From JBMNTP01 sp050945795 (lineage in GTDB: Bacteria; Bacillota; Clostridia; Christensenellales; MGBC116941): a DNA stretch of 26,564 nt. The DNA lies in the NCBI GenBank assembly GCA_050945795.1, contig JBMNTP010000028.1, positions 1 to 26,564 on the forward strand, in the 5' to 3' direction. Shown here in pieces: positions 13,592-20,726 of the stretch. The translations under genes were made by a program, and so were the position numbers. Every line of letters begins with the position of its first letter. Position 1 is the first letter of the stretch. The notes below the pieces were generated by a model that was given only the letters and a program-made list of their open reading frames with translations, was not told where the DNA came from and made no database searches.

Positions 13592-13843
13592 ATGGATGTT
13601 ATAGATTATATTATACAGGAGGCGCTGATCATAATACCGGTATTGTCGGTACTTGGCGTTTTCCTTAAATCAACGCCCAAGATACCCGATTGGCTTATAC
13701 CCTGGATACTGCTTGTCGTAAGCATTGTAGCGGCGCAGTTTATTATAGGCTTTGGAGCCGAGGCGTTTGTACAGGGCGTGCTGTGCGCGGGAGCCTCGGT
13801 ATTGGGGCATCAGTTGGTTAAACAAACTGTAAGGAAAGATTAG
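13592..13843 (+). CDS. Phage holin (Hol44 / holin superfamily V type)
   Basis: This 83-residue protein has three hydrophobic segments: IIQEALIIIPVLSVLGVFL, WLIPWILLVVSIVAAQFII and AFVQGVLCAGASVLGHQL. The sequence KSTPKIPDWLIPWIL lies between the first two, and a short basic end (KQTVRKD) finishes it. This matches the pattern of Hol44-type holins in Firmicutes phages. Holins pore the membrane and time lysis. AAAGGAG lies at 13578-13584. It is the last gene before the operon terminator. No endolysin gene follows within the island. Confidence 0.82.
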   Translation: MDVIDYIIQEALIIIPVLSVLGVFLKSTPKIPDWLIPWILLVVSIVAAQFIIGFGAEAFVQGVLCAGASVLGHQLVKQTVRKD

Positions 13844-13860
13844 CGCGTTAAGGCGATATA

Positions 13861-13889
13861 GCAAAAAGGCGGCTACGGCCGCCTTTTGC
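13861..13889 (+). terminator. Terminator at end of the structural/lysis operon
   Basis: AAAAGGCGGC (13864-13873) pairs with GCCGCCTTTT (13878-13887) across a 4-base loop, with the T-run in the 3' arm. It lies 17 bases after the holin stop. Confidence 0.85.
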
Positions 13890-13942
13890 ATATGCCGAGC
13901 TAAAGGTATGTTGTAAAAAGCTGCTGTAATGAGTATATTCGG

Positions 13943-13971
13943 TTGACATAGGAGGGGGGCAGGTGTAAAAT
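13943..13971 (+). promoter_or_regulatory. Strong sigma-A promoter for the wall-repeat gene
   Basis: A perfect -35 TTGACA (13943-13948), a 17-base spacer, then TAAAAT (13966-13971). It lies after the phage operon terminator, so the downstream gene is its own unit. The AT-rich leader contains AATATT repeats (13984-13997). Confidence 0.85.
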
Positions 13972-14021
13972 ATAAAAAGTAATAATATTGTAATATTCAC
14001 GAAACATAAGCGGGGGTATAT

Positions 14022-15992
14022 ATGAGCGCGATGAAAAGGTTGGTTGCATTTCTGGCTGCGGCGGCGGTGTTTGCCGGCTGTTTGTTTGTAATGCCGACCG
14101 AGGCGCATGCGCAGGGTTGGACAAACCTCGGCGAAGAATGGGCATATATAGATGAAAATGGCGAGAGAGTGACCGGCCTTAGAGAGATCGAAGGCAAGGT
14201 TTATTATTTTGATGAAAACGGCATAAGGCAAACGGGCAAGATTGAGATAGAGGGCAAATCGTATTTATTTGATGAAGATGGCATAATGCAGGAGCAAGAG
14301 CCGGAAAAGGGCGATGACACGGATGAGCAGAAGGAGACACCGCAGCAACAACAGCAGGGCGGCTTCGCTCCAGCTTCTATACACACGGGTTGGCTATTTG
14401 ATGGTGAAAAGTGGTATTTCTACAATGAAGATGGAACGCTGAAAACTGGTTGGCATCTTGATAAAGGGTATTGGTACTATTTTGGAGAGGATGACGGTTC
14501 TTACTCTACGGGATGGCAGGAGATAGACGGGCTATGGTATTACTTTAGCGAAGGCGGCGTTCGTCGCACCGGCTGGCTGGAGTTTGAGGGCAAGCATTTC
14601 TTTTTCGGCGTTGACGGAGCGCTTCACAGGGGTTGGTTACATAGCTACGGACTCTGGTACTATATGGGTGAAGAGGATGGTTCGTACTCTACAGGATGGC
14701 AGCAGATAGGCGGGCTATGGTATTACTTTAGCGGGGGCGGGGTAATGCAGACCGGATGGGTTAATGTCGGCGGCAAGACTTTTTATTTGAGCGAGGGCGG
14801 CGTTCGCCGTACCGGCTGGCTGAAGCTGAATGATAAGAATTACTATCTCGGTGAGGACGGAGTGCTTCATAAGGGCTGGCTGATTAACAAGGGATACTGC
14901 TATTATATGTCTGAGTCTGATGGCAGCTATCATACCGGATGGCTTAGGAAAGACGGGCTGTGGTATTATTTCAGCCAAGGCGGAGTAATGCGTATGGGCT
15001 GGATGCAAATAGATGGGCTGTGGTACTATTTTAGCGAAGGCGGAGTAATGCGGACGGGCTGGCTGCATCTTGCGACGGGGTCGTATCACCTTGGTACCGG
15101 CGGCGTAAGGCGGGTCGGCTGGTTAGAAGAGGACGGCAGGAAGTATTTCTTCAACGCTGCCGGCGTTATGGCTACCGGAGTACAGCGCATAGATGGCATT
15201 ACATATACATTTGGCGGCGACGGGGCGTTGAATGGAAGCAGCGGGTGGGCCATAGTAAACGGTAAGCGTACATATACAAAAAGCGACGGTACTAAATACT
15301 CAAACCAGATAGCTTTTATCGATGGGCGGTATTGGTATTTTAACGCTCAAGGTATATATGAACCGGGATGGCAGACGGTCAGTGGAAACAGGCACTATTT
15401 TACCGAGAATAACGGCGCGGCGTCAGGCTTTATAACGGTTGGAGGCAATAAATATTATTGCAGCGCTAACGGACAGGCGCAGACGGGCTGGAGAAACATA
15501 GATAAGAAGCGGTATTACTTTGACGCGCAAGGTGTTATGCAGACGGGAAGCGTAAGCATAAACGGCGGTACGTATGAGTTCCATACCGACGGCACACTGA
15601 ATCCCGGTTGGTGGGTAATTGCAGGCAACAATTATTACGTGAAAGCCGACCGCACTTTATATATAAACGAAACCGCACAGATTGATGGAAAGTGGTATAT
15701 ATTTAATGTGGACGGTGTGGCTGCCGAGCAGGCGGTATCGTGGAGCGAGCAGGACGGCAAGAAGTATTTGCTAGATGCGCAGGGTATAAAGCTTGAGGGA
15801 TGGCAAGAGGTAGACTCAAAGTGGTATTACCTCTACCCAGGTGACGGTTACATGGTAGAGGGCTGGCTTTATATACAGTCGACCGGCAAATGGTATTATC
15901 TGACGCCGGGGTCAGGAGTAAGGGCAACCGGCAATATAAAGATTAACAACGTTAACCATACATTCGGCGAAGACGGCGCCAGACAGAGCTAA
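14022..15992 (+). CDS. Secreted cell-wall-binding repeat protein (no catalytic domain)
   Basis: The 656-residue protein has a signal peptide (MKRLVAFLAAAAVFAGCLF... with cleavage likely after EAHA at residue 30). Three repeats follow, then a Glu/Gln-rich linker at about residues 88-113 (EQEPEKGDDTDEQKETPQ then QQQQ). The rest is CW_binding_1-type ~20-residue repeats with the DGLWYYFSEGGVMRTGW pattern, roughly 25 in all. There is no peptidase, amidase, lysozyme or CHAP domain and no LPXTG. It is probably held on the wall by choline or a similar polymer and acts as an adhesin, shield or receptor. Its own TTGACA promoter and the terminator at 13861-13889 separate it from the phage operon, though it occupies the usual endolysin slot after the holin. 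A lipobox-like FAGC (residues 17-20) makes lipoprotein processing a weaker alternative. Confidence 0.9.
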   Translation: MSAMKRLVAFLAAAAVFAGCLFVMPTEAHAQGWTNLGEEWAYIDENGERVTGLREIEGKVYYFDENGIRQTGKIEIEGKSYLFDEDGIMQEQEPEKGDDTDEQKETPQQQQQGGFAPASIHTGWLFDGEKWYFYNEDGTLKTGWHLDKGYWYYFGEDDGSYSTGWQEIDGLWYYFSEGGVRRTGWLEFEGKHFFFGVDGALHRGWLHSYGLWYYMGEEDGSYSTGWQQIGGLWYYFSGGGVMQTGWVNVGGKTFYLSEGGVRRTGWLKLNDKNYYLGEDGVLHKGWLINKGYCYYMSESDGSYHTGWLRKDGLWYYFSQGGVMRMGWMQIDGLWYYFSEGGVMRTGWLHLATGSYHLGTGGVRRVGWLEEDGRKYFFNAAGVMATGVQRIDGITYTFGGDGALNGSSGWAIVNGKRTYTKSDGTKYSNQIAFIDGRYWYFNAQGIYEPGWQTVSGNRHYFTENNGAASGFITVGGNKYYCSANGQAQTGWRNIDKKRYYFDAQGVMQTGSVSINGGTYEFHTDGTLNPGWWVIAGNNYYVKADRTLYINETAQIDGKWYIFNVDGVAAEQAVSWSEQDGKKYLLDAQGIKLEGWQEVDSKWYYLYPGDGYMVEGWLYIQSTGKWYYLTPGSGVRATGNIKINNVNHTFGEDGARQS

Positions 15993-16012
15993 TGAATTTA
16001 AACGGAGAAAGT

Positions 16013-16041
16013 AAGCCCCCCAAAAAGAGGGGGGCTTTTTT
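16013..16041. terminator. Bidirectional terminator between converging genes
   Basis: AGCCCCCC (16014-16021) pairs with GGGGGGCT (16029-16036), followed by TTTTT. It ends the wall-repeat gene on the plus strand. The minus-strand lipoprotein gene ends at 16056. Confidence 0.85.
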
Positions 16042-16055
16042 ACGTGCGCTAAGTA

Positions 16056-17045
16056 CTACTTGGGTGCTTTCTCAGCGAAACTGTTATCTACCACCGCGTC
16101 ATAGTCGGCTTTTTTGTCAAGCTCTCCCGCGTCCATCATAATGTCTTGGAGCAATTCGAATGATTCCCGCTTCATTATAGGATCGGTCATCCAGGCGTCG
16201 AATTCCTTATAACGCGCCGCAACGGCGGTAAGCGTATCAATCGAGGTGTCCGGGAAGTGGGGAAGTATTACCTTGGCTATTTCGGCGGGGTCGGACTGCG
16301 CCACCCATGTTTGAGCGCGCTGTATTGTATCTATAAAGGTTTGCGCTACATCTGCGTTTTTCTCAAGAAAGTCTTTTGTTGCCATAAAGGCGGTAAACGG
16401 TACTTCACCAGAGGATTCACCGACAGACGCCACTATATAGCCGCGGCCTTCCGCCTCAAACTGGCTGGCGGTCGGTTCAAAAAGCGTTACGAAGTCACCT
16501 TCGCCGCCTTCAAAAGCACCGCCCATAAGGTTGAATTGTATGTGGGTAAAGACTTCTGTGTCTACGCCCGGCTCAACGCCGTGCTTCTTTAGGGTGTATT
16601 CAAGAGTCATAAGCGGCATTCCGCCTTTTCGGCCGCCTATTATAGACTTGCCTTTCACATCTTCCCAAGTAAAGTCGGGCATTGGCTCGCGTGCCATTAG
16701 GAAGGAGCCGTCACGCTTTGTTAGCTGGCCGAAAACGACGGCGTGGTTTTCTCGCCCTTCGTTATAAACGTATACCGCTGCCTCCGGTCCCATTAGCCCT
16801 ATATCGGCCTCAGAGGCAAGAATCGCGGTCATGGCTTTATCCGCGCCGCCGGCATTGGTAAGCTCTATCTCTATGCCTGCTTCATCAAAATAGCCCAGCT
16901 CTATAGCGACATACATAGGCGCATAGAATACCGAGTGCGTAACTTCGCTCAGCCTTATTTTGGATGAGCTTTTCCCGCATGCCGCCACGCCCAATAGTAG
17001 CACAAGCGCTAGTATCAGCGCGGCCGCCTTAAAGATTTTTTTCAT
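16056..17045 (-). CDS. ABC transporter substrate-binding lipoprotein, NMT1/THI5-like
   Basis: The 329-residue protein has a lipoprotein signal peptide with the lipobox VAAC (Cys23) after MKKIFKAAALILALVLL. The mature part fits periplasmic-binding fold type II of the NMT1/THI5/SsuA group. Visible landmarks are EVTHSVFYAPMYVAIELGYF, NAGGADKAMTAILASEADIG, KGKSIIGGRKGGMPLMTLEY and PFTAFMATKDFLEKNADVAQ. These proteins capture thiamine pyrimidines, sulphonates, nitrate or aromatic compounds. The substrate cannot be told from sequence. The start ATG follows AAGGGGG. It stands alone: no permease or ATPase gene adjoins it, so its transporter must be encoded elsewhere or it serves as an orphan binding protein. 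Confidence 0.88.
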   Translation of the reverse strand: MKKIFKAAALILALVLLLGVAACGKSSSKIRLSEVTHSVFYAPMYVAIELGYFDEAGIEIELTNAGGADKAMTAILASEADIGLMGPEAAVYVYNEGRENHAVVFGQLTKRDGSFLMAREPMPDFTWEDVKGKSIIGGRKGGMPLMTLEYTLKKHGVEPGVDTEVFTHIQFNLMGGAFEGGEGDFVTLFEPTASQFEAEGRGYIVASVGESSGEVPFTAFMATKDFLEKNADVAQTFIDTIQRAQTWVAQSDPAEIAKVILPHFPDTSIDTLTAVAARYKEFDAWMTDPIMKRESFELLQDIMMDAGELDKKADYDAVVDNSFAEKAPK

Positions 17046-17127
17046 TTTTTGACCCCCTTATGTTTTTGTAAGGCGATATCATATTATTCAAAAGGCGGTC
17101 GAGCGGTGAAAAAACAATAAAATCGTA

Positions 17128-17156
17128 TCGACTTTATTTGAACGATGTGTTATAAT
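17128..17156 (+). promoter_or_regulatory. Promoter of the tRNA-Thr gene
   Basis: TCGACT (17128-17133), a 17-base spacer, then a perfect TATAAT (17151-17156), 26 bases before the tRNA. Confidence 0.6.
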
Positions 17157-17182
17157 CCATAATTGTTAACGGTATTTATTTT

Positions 17183-17258
17183 GCTACTGTAGCTCAGCTG
17201 GTAGAGCAGCTGATTCGTAATCAGCAGGTCGTGTGTTCAAATCACATCAGTAGCTCCA
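17183..17258 (+). tRNA. tRNA-Thr (anticodon CGT), CCA encoded
   Basis: The 76-base cloverleaf reads 7-bp acceptor GCTACTG with CAGTAGC, D-arm GCTC/GAGC, and anticodon stem GCTGA/TCAGC around TTCGTAA. The T-arm is GTGTG-TTCAAAT-CACAT, with one G-U pair. Anticodon CGT (17216-17218) reads ACG codons. Discriminator T17255 precedes an encoded CCA. All stems are intact. Such tRNA 3' ends are frequent integration sites, but no repeat of this end was found elsewhere in the window. Confidence 0.95.
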
Positions 17259-17263
17259 TGAAA

Positions 17264-17298
17264 AAAGCCTCTCAATAGTGCGTTTGGGGGGCTTTGTT
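17264..17298 (+). terminator. Terminator of the tRNA-Thr gene
   Basis: A 12-bp stem (AAAGCCTCTCAA at 17264-17275 with 17284-17295; two G-U pairs) has an 8-base loop and a short T-rich end. Confidence 0.7.
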
Positions 17299-17620
17299 GC
17301 TTATAAAGAACCTTTAATTTTGGCTGTATTTTGAGTTGCTGACAACTTTTTGACGACTTTTTGTTTCGGCTACTTCTTAATACATGTATGAACAATAAAG
17401 CGCCTCGACATGAGGCGCAAGGTTTGTAGCTGTAATTTTTTAAGTAAAGATAGGTCTAGTCGCTCAATACTCTTCTGCTCTTTTTGCTTCGACAAGTTTG
17501 TGTAGATATAGAGTAGAATGTTGTTATCTTTATGTATAAAGGCTTCGATAGCTGGGTAGAAATTGTTCTTATTATGGCGGGGGCTTCAATTATTCGTATG
17601 GACTGATTATAGCTCGACGT
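17299..17620. other. Gene-free stretch between tRNA and zinc-ribbon gene
   Basis: No complete gene is seen. A minus-strand reading at about 17298-17370 gives a short basic tail (PKQKVVKKLSATQ... ending KGSL) directly after a TAG. This recalls integrase C-terminal tails next to tRNA genes but is too short to assign. A GCGCCTC/GAGGCGC hairpin lies at 17400-17418. Confidence 0.4.
17400..17418 (-). terminator. Weak minus-strand terminator-like hairpin
   Basis: GCGCCTC (17400-17406) pairs with GAGGCGC (17412-17418) across 5 bases. On the minus strand it is followed by TTTATTGTT. It could end transcription of the zinc-ribbon gene about 200 bases past its stop. Confidence 0.4.
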
Positions 17621-18100
17621 TTATGGGTTGAATTTATGTCCACATTGTCTACACTTAAAGTCGTGCAAGAGCGTATTGGCCGAAAAGACACCAAAAGCCA
17701 CAAACGAGACCCCCTTACCAAACCCGCTTATTCTCTGTGTGTAGTGTGAGCCACAGCGAGGGCATGTAATAGATGGAGTGGGGAGGCTAGGCGCAACAGC
17801 GTCATGCTGCTCGATTTTCTCTTTTAAATATACAGGGGCTAAACCGCACTTACACGCTTTGGGAGTATCAGTTCGGTACAAAGAATAGGAGTCATTTGAA
17901 ACGACAGGAGATGCTGAGTCGCCCTTAATTATATTTTGCTTGCCGCATTGTGGACAGTTTGCATAATATACGCCTGGTGCCTTAGCTTTAACAACAAAGC
18001 ATGGTTCAGACGCAACCGGAAAGGGATTGCCGCAATGAATACACAGATCCGACTTGTCGCTTACTTGACGCTGACATTCGCAACATATTATTATTGCCAC
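17621..18100 (-). CDS. Multi-zinc-ribbon protein, function unknown
   Basis: The chosen start is GTG at 18100, with AAAGGAG 9 bases upstream and a promoter just before it. This gives 159 residues and starts close to the first zinc ribbon (CCEC...CIHCG). The upstream ATG at 18157 would lie inside the promoter. Further Cys pairs follow: CPQCGK in the middle, CKCG, and a C-terminal CPRCGS...CRQCGH ribbon. That gives at least three zinc sites. A hydrophobic stretch near the C-terminus (GKGVSFVAFGVFSANTLL) sits between the last Cys pairs and may be buried or membrane-touching. Small zinc-ribbon proteins of this form are common in Clostridia without known roles. It stands alone with its own promoter. 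Confidence 0.7.
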   Translation of the reverse strand: MAIIICCECQRQVSDKSDLCIHCGNPFPVASEPCFVVKAKAPGVYYANCPQCGKQNIIKGDSASPVVSNDSYSLYRTDTPKACKCGLAPVYLKEKIEQHDAVAPSLPTPSITCPRCGSHYTQRISGFGKGVSFVAFGVFSANTLLHDFKCRQCGHKFNP

Positions 18101-18124
18101 GACAACACACTCCTTTACAATACT

Positions 18125-18153
18125 ATTATATCCAAATATTAGAAAGGCTTCAA
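18125..18153 (-). promoter_or_regulatory. Sigma-A promoter of the zinc-ribbon gene
   Basis: On the minus strand, TTGAAG (18148-18153), a 17-base spacer and a perfect TATAAT (18125-18130) lie about 25 bases before the GTG start. It also argues against starts further upstream. Confidence 0.78.
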
Positions 18154-18208
18154 GCACACGAGCGCTTTAGTGATGCCACATATTTTTGCTTTGATTGCAT
18201 GTAAAGCA

Positions 18209-18240
18209 AAAGCCCTTAAACGATGTTTTAAGGGCTTTTT
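18209..18240. terminator. Bidirectional intrinsic terminator
   Basis: AGCCCTTAAA (18211-18220) pairs with TTTAAGGGCT (18227-18236), with TTTT on the right and AAA on the left. It separates the zinc-ribbon promoter from the sortase locus. Confidence 0.8.
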
Positions 18241-18280
18241 ATAACTACATACCAAAAAACTGCTTCTGTATAGAATAAAT

Positions 18281-18318
18281 ACCCGCCGCCGGCTGTCTTT
18301 TTAGGCCTGGCGGCGGGT
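18281..18318 (-). terminator. Terminator of the adhesin-sortase locus
   Basis: ACCCGCCGCC (18281-18290) pairs with GGCGGCGGGT (18309-18318) over an 18-base loop. On the minus strand it is followed by ATTTATTC. It lies 26 bases beyond the sortase stop. Confidence 0.65.
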
Positions 18319-18343
18319 AAGATGGTGTATAGTTATTCAATTC

Positions 18344-18632
18344 CTATGCGTTTAGCACGCCTTTAACTATCAGCCTGTGCGAGCCTATACGTATAGGTGT
18401 GCAGGTGACAAGCGTTATCTGTGCGTCGGGCGTTTGGTCGAGCACCCATGTTTCGTCGGGTTTCACTACAAAGACTTCAGAAACCGTATAGGTATATATC
18501 TGTTCGCCTTTTTCAATAATTATACTATCCCCGATCTCCAGTTCATTCAAGCGATTGAAAAACTCGCTGAACACATAACTGCGATGGCCAGACAGACAGA
18601 AGTTTCCAGTTTCGCCCGGCATTGCCGTTCCG
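18344..18632 (-). pseudogene. Sortase (class C/D-like), 3' part after a frameshift
   Basis: This frame carries the catalytic half of a sortase. The active-site His is in FCLSGHRSYVF, the catalytic Cys in TLVTCTPIRIG and the active-site Arg in SHRLIVKG. It continues without loss from the 18630-19023 fragment once one base is restored at 18630-18633. All catalytic residues are intact. On its own it has no start with a ribosome binding site and no membrane anchor, so it should not be made as drawn. Sortases join LPXTG proteins to the wall or to pilin partners; the expected substrate is the LPQTG adhesin directly upstream. Confidence 0.75.
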
Positions 18633-19023
18633 GAAAATGCCCCACAGCATAACGCAGCACCGAATATCTTATGCTTTCGGCGACAACAACATCCAAATCA
18701 ATCTTGGGTATGCGCAGCAGGCACAGTGGCGTAATCTTTGTGTTGCTACCGAATAAAGGCATATCGCTTTCTTCATACGGGTCGCCGGGCAACACGTCAG
18801 GCGGCGTATCGGCGGTATCTACAATCTCGTTGCTGGAGACGGCCGGCAGCTTGGCGTAAGCTCTGCGTAATTCCGCCTGCTTTAGGCCGGCTGCCCATTG
18901 GGCGCCAAACACCGACAGTATCACCGCGCAACCGGCTAAAATTAGTATAAGCGCGATAATCTTGGGTATAAGGGAACTTTTTTCGCGCTCCGTTTTATGC
19001 CTGCGCCTGCTCATATCATTCAC
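18630..19023 (-). pseudogene. Sortase (class C/D-like), 5' part with membrane anchor
   Basis: The start is GTG at 19023, overlapping the adhesin stop; an ATG at 19014 is an alternative. The N-terminal part is SRRRHKTEREKSS followed by a transmembrane helix (LIPKIIALILILAGCAVILS). A stalk follows, then the start of the sortase barrel (LLRIPKIDLDVVVAESIRY, LRYAVGHFP). After HFP the frame runs into unrelated residues (ERQCRAKLE...) and a false end at 18547. Adding one G to CCGG at 18630-18633 restores HFPGTAMPGETGN and joins the 3' part. The gene is therefore broken by a single-base deletion, or the read has an error there. Confidence 0.75.
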
Positions 19024-20726
19024 CGGTTTTTCTTCTTAAACGCGGGACGGAAGAACAGCAGCACTCCTCCAAGTATCAGCAGTGCGCCTAGTGTAAGCAG
19101 GGTAGTGGAGTCCCAGAAGCTGCCTGTTTGCGGTAATCTGTCATCCGGCCTGTTTACAAAGGTATACGGGCTGGTCTGTGTTACGCCGAAATCCTCAACG
19201 CTTACGTTTATAGTTTCATCCGAGCGTATATAGCCGTCGGGCGAGGAAATCTCCTCTATTATGTATTCACCATACGGCACTTGCTCAAACAATACTATGC
19301 CGTCGTCATTTGATATTACGGTGTCAAGAAGGTTTTTATCAAGGTCATACAGACCGAACTTGGCACCGGCTAGAGGAGCATTATTTCTGCCTACCTTAAG
19401 CAATTCTATCGAGCCTATAATATGCTCATTGACAAGCGGCTCATCAATGGCAATATCTTCAAGCACATTGTTTTCTTCGTCGAGTACCAGCGATACATCA
19501 ACTATAACATCTGACAATGCGTATCCTACAGGCGCTGTCAGTTCGCGTATCTTATAGTCGCCGGGCAACAGGTTTGTGAATTCGACAAGTCCGTCATTTG
19601 CGGTCACCGTTTGCAGCGGTGTTGTAAAGTCGGTATCGGCGGCATCGTATATAGCGAAGCTTCCGCCTGAAAGCGGCTCGCCTTCTGAGTCGGTCTTTTG
19701 CAGCGATATATCGGCAACGAGCAATTCATTAACAAACGGCTCGGCGATTATAAGGTCTGAAAGCAGATTCGCGCTTTCATTAAGTACCAGCGGTGCGTCT
19801 ATAACCGCATTGGATAGCACGTATCCTATAGGCGCTATCAGTTCGCGTATCTTGTAATCGCCGGGCAACAGGCTTGTGAATTCTACAAGTCCTTCATTCG
19901 CCGCTACAGTCTGCAGCGGTGTTATAAAGTCGGTATCGGCTGCATCGTATATGGCGAAGCTTCCGCCTGAAAGCGGCTCGCCTTCAATATCGGTCTTTTG
20001 CAGCGATATATCTGCGGTCTGAAGCACATTTATGAACGGCTCATCTATCACTACATCATCGAGCATATTGTTTTCTTCATCAAGTACCAGAGATACATCA
20101 ACTACAACGCCGGACAGTTTATATCCTATAGGCGCCGCCAGCTCGCGTATTTTGTAATCGCCGGGCAACAGGCCTGTAAATTCTACAAGACCATTATCTG
20201 CTGGTTTAGTTTGCAGCGGTGTTGTAAAGCCGGTATCGGCGGCATCGTATATAGCGAAGCTTCCGCCTGAAAGCGGCTCGTCGTCAGCGCCGGTTTTTTG
20301 CATGGATATATTAGCAACGAGCAATTCGTTCGTTATCGATATGGTTCTGTTGCGGGTTGCCGGATCCTCGCCGCCGACCAGCGTTATTTCGTATTCGGTA
20401 GTATCAAGAGCGTATCCTAAAGGAGCCGTCTTTTCGCGTATATAATATGTGCGCAGCTTTAGCCTGGGAAAGACAGCTTGTCCGTCTGAGTTGGTAGACA
20501 ATGTTGCCTTTACATTCTTCATGCTGTCGAGCAGCTCAAACTCGGCTTCAGAGGAAATAACGTTATTATCGGCATCTACCTTTGTAACGGTTATGCTGCC
20601 GTTCCAGCCGCTAGAGCCTGCTTCAATATGCTCTTCTCTAATAGTATAGCTGGAAGAGACGGTATCTGAGCCGCTGTATGTGCCGGAAAAAGCGATGGTG
20701 TTGCTGTATTTATTTGCCTGGCTCAA
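19020..20726 (-). pseudogene. LPXTG surface adhesin, 3' part: SpaA-type domains and cell-wall sorting signal
   Basis: This third segment of the adhesin holds five SpaA/Cna_B prealbumin-like domains. Each begins with a K-V/T-D motif (ITVTKVDADN, ISMQKTGAD, ISLQKTDIEG, ISLQKTDSEG, IELLKVGRN) and contains a conserved Glu in YKIRE or YIIEE, the residue that supports intramolecular isopeptide bonds. The three central domains are nearly identical 100-residue copies. The C-terminus is a full sorting signal: LPQTG, a hydrophobic stretch (LLTLGALLILGGVLLFF) and KKKNR. The first readable residues (SQANKYSNTIAF) join the preceding segment if one A is removed from the AAA at 20713-20715. With all parts joined the adhesin is about 1,400 residues. 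Confidence 0.85.
19430..20340 (-). repeat. Three tandem 300-bp repeats encoding SpaA domains
   Basis: Three copies with a period of exactly 300 bp are seen. Near-identical blocks end at 19680, 19980 and 20280 (sharing GAAGCTTCCGCCTGAAAGCG on the plus strand). Recombination could add or remove whole 100-residue domains in frame. Confidence 0.9.

Noticed and set aside
14022..15992. Endolysin assignment for the wall-repeat protein
   Set aside because: It has a signal peptide and only binding repeats; no catalytic domain can be seen.
17183..17258. tRNA-Thr as attachment site of the phage island
   Set aside because: The island ends at about 13.9 kb, two unrelated genes lie between, and no repeat of the tRNA end was seen near 1-2 kb.
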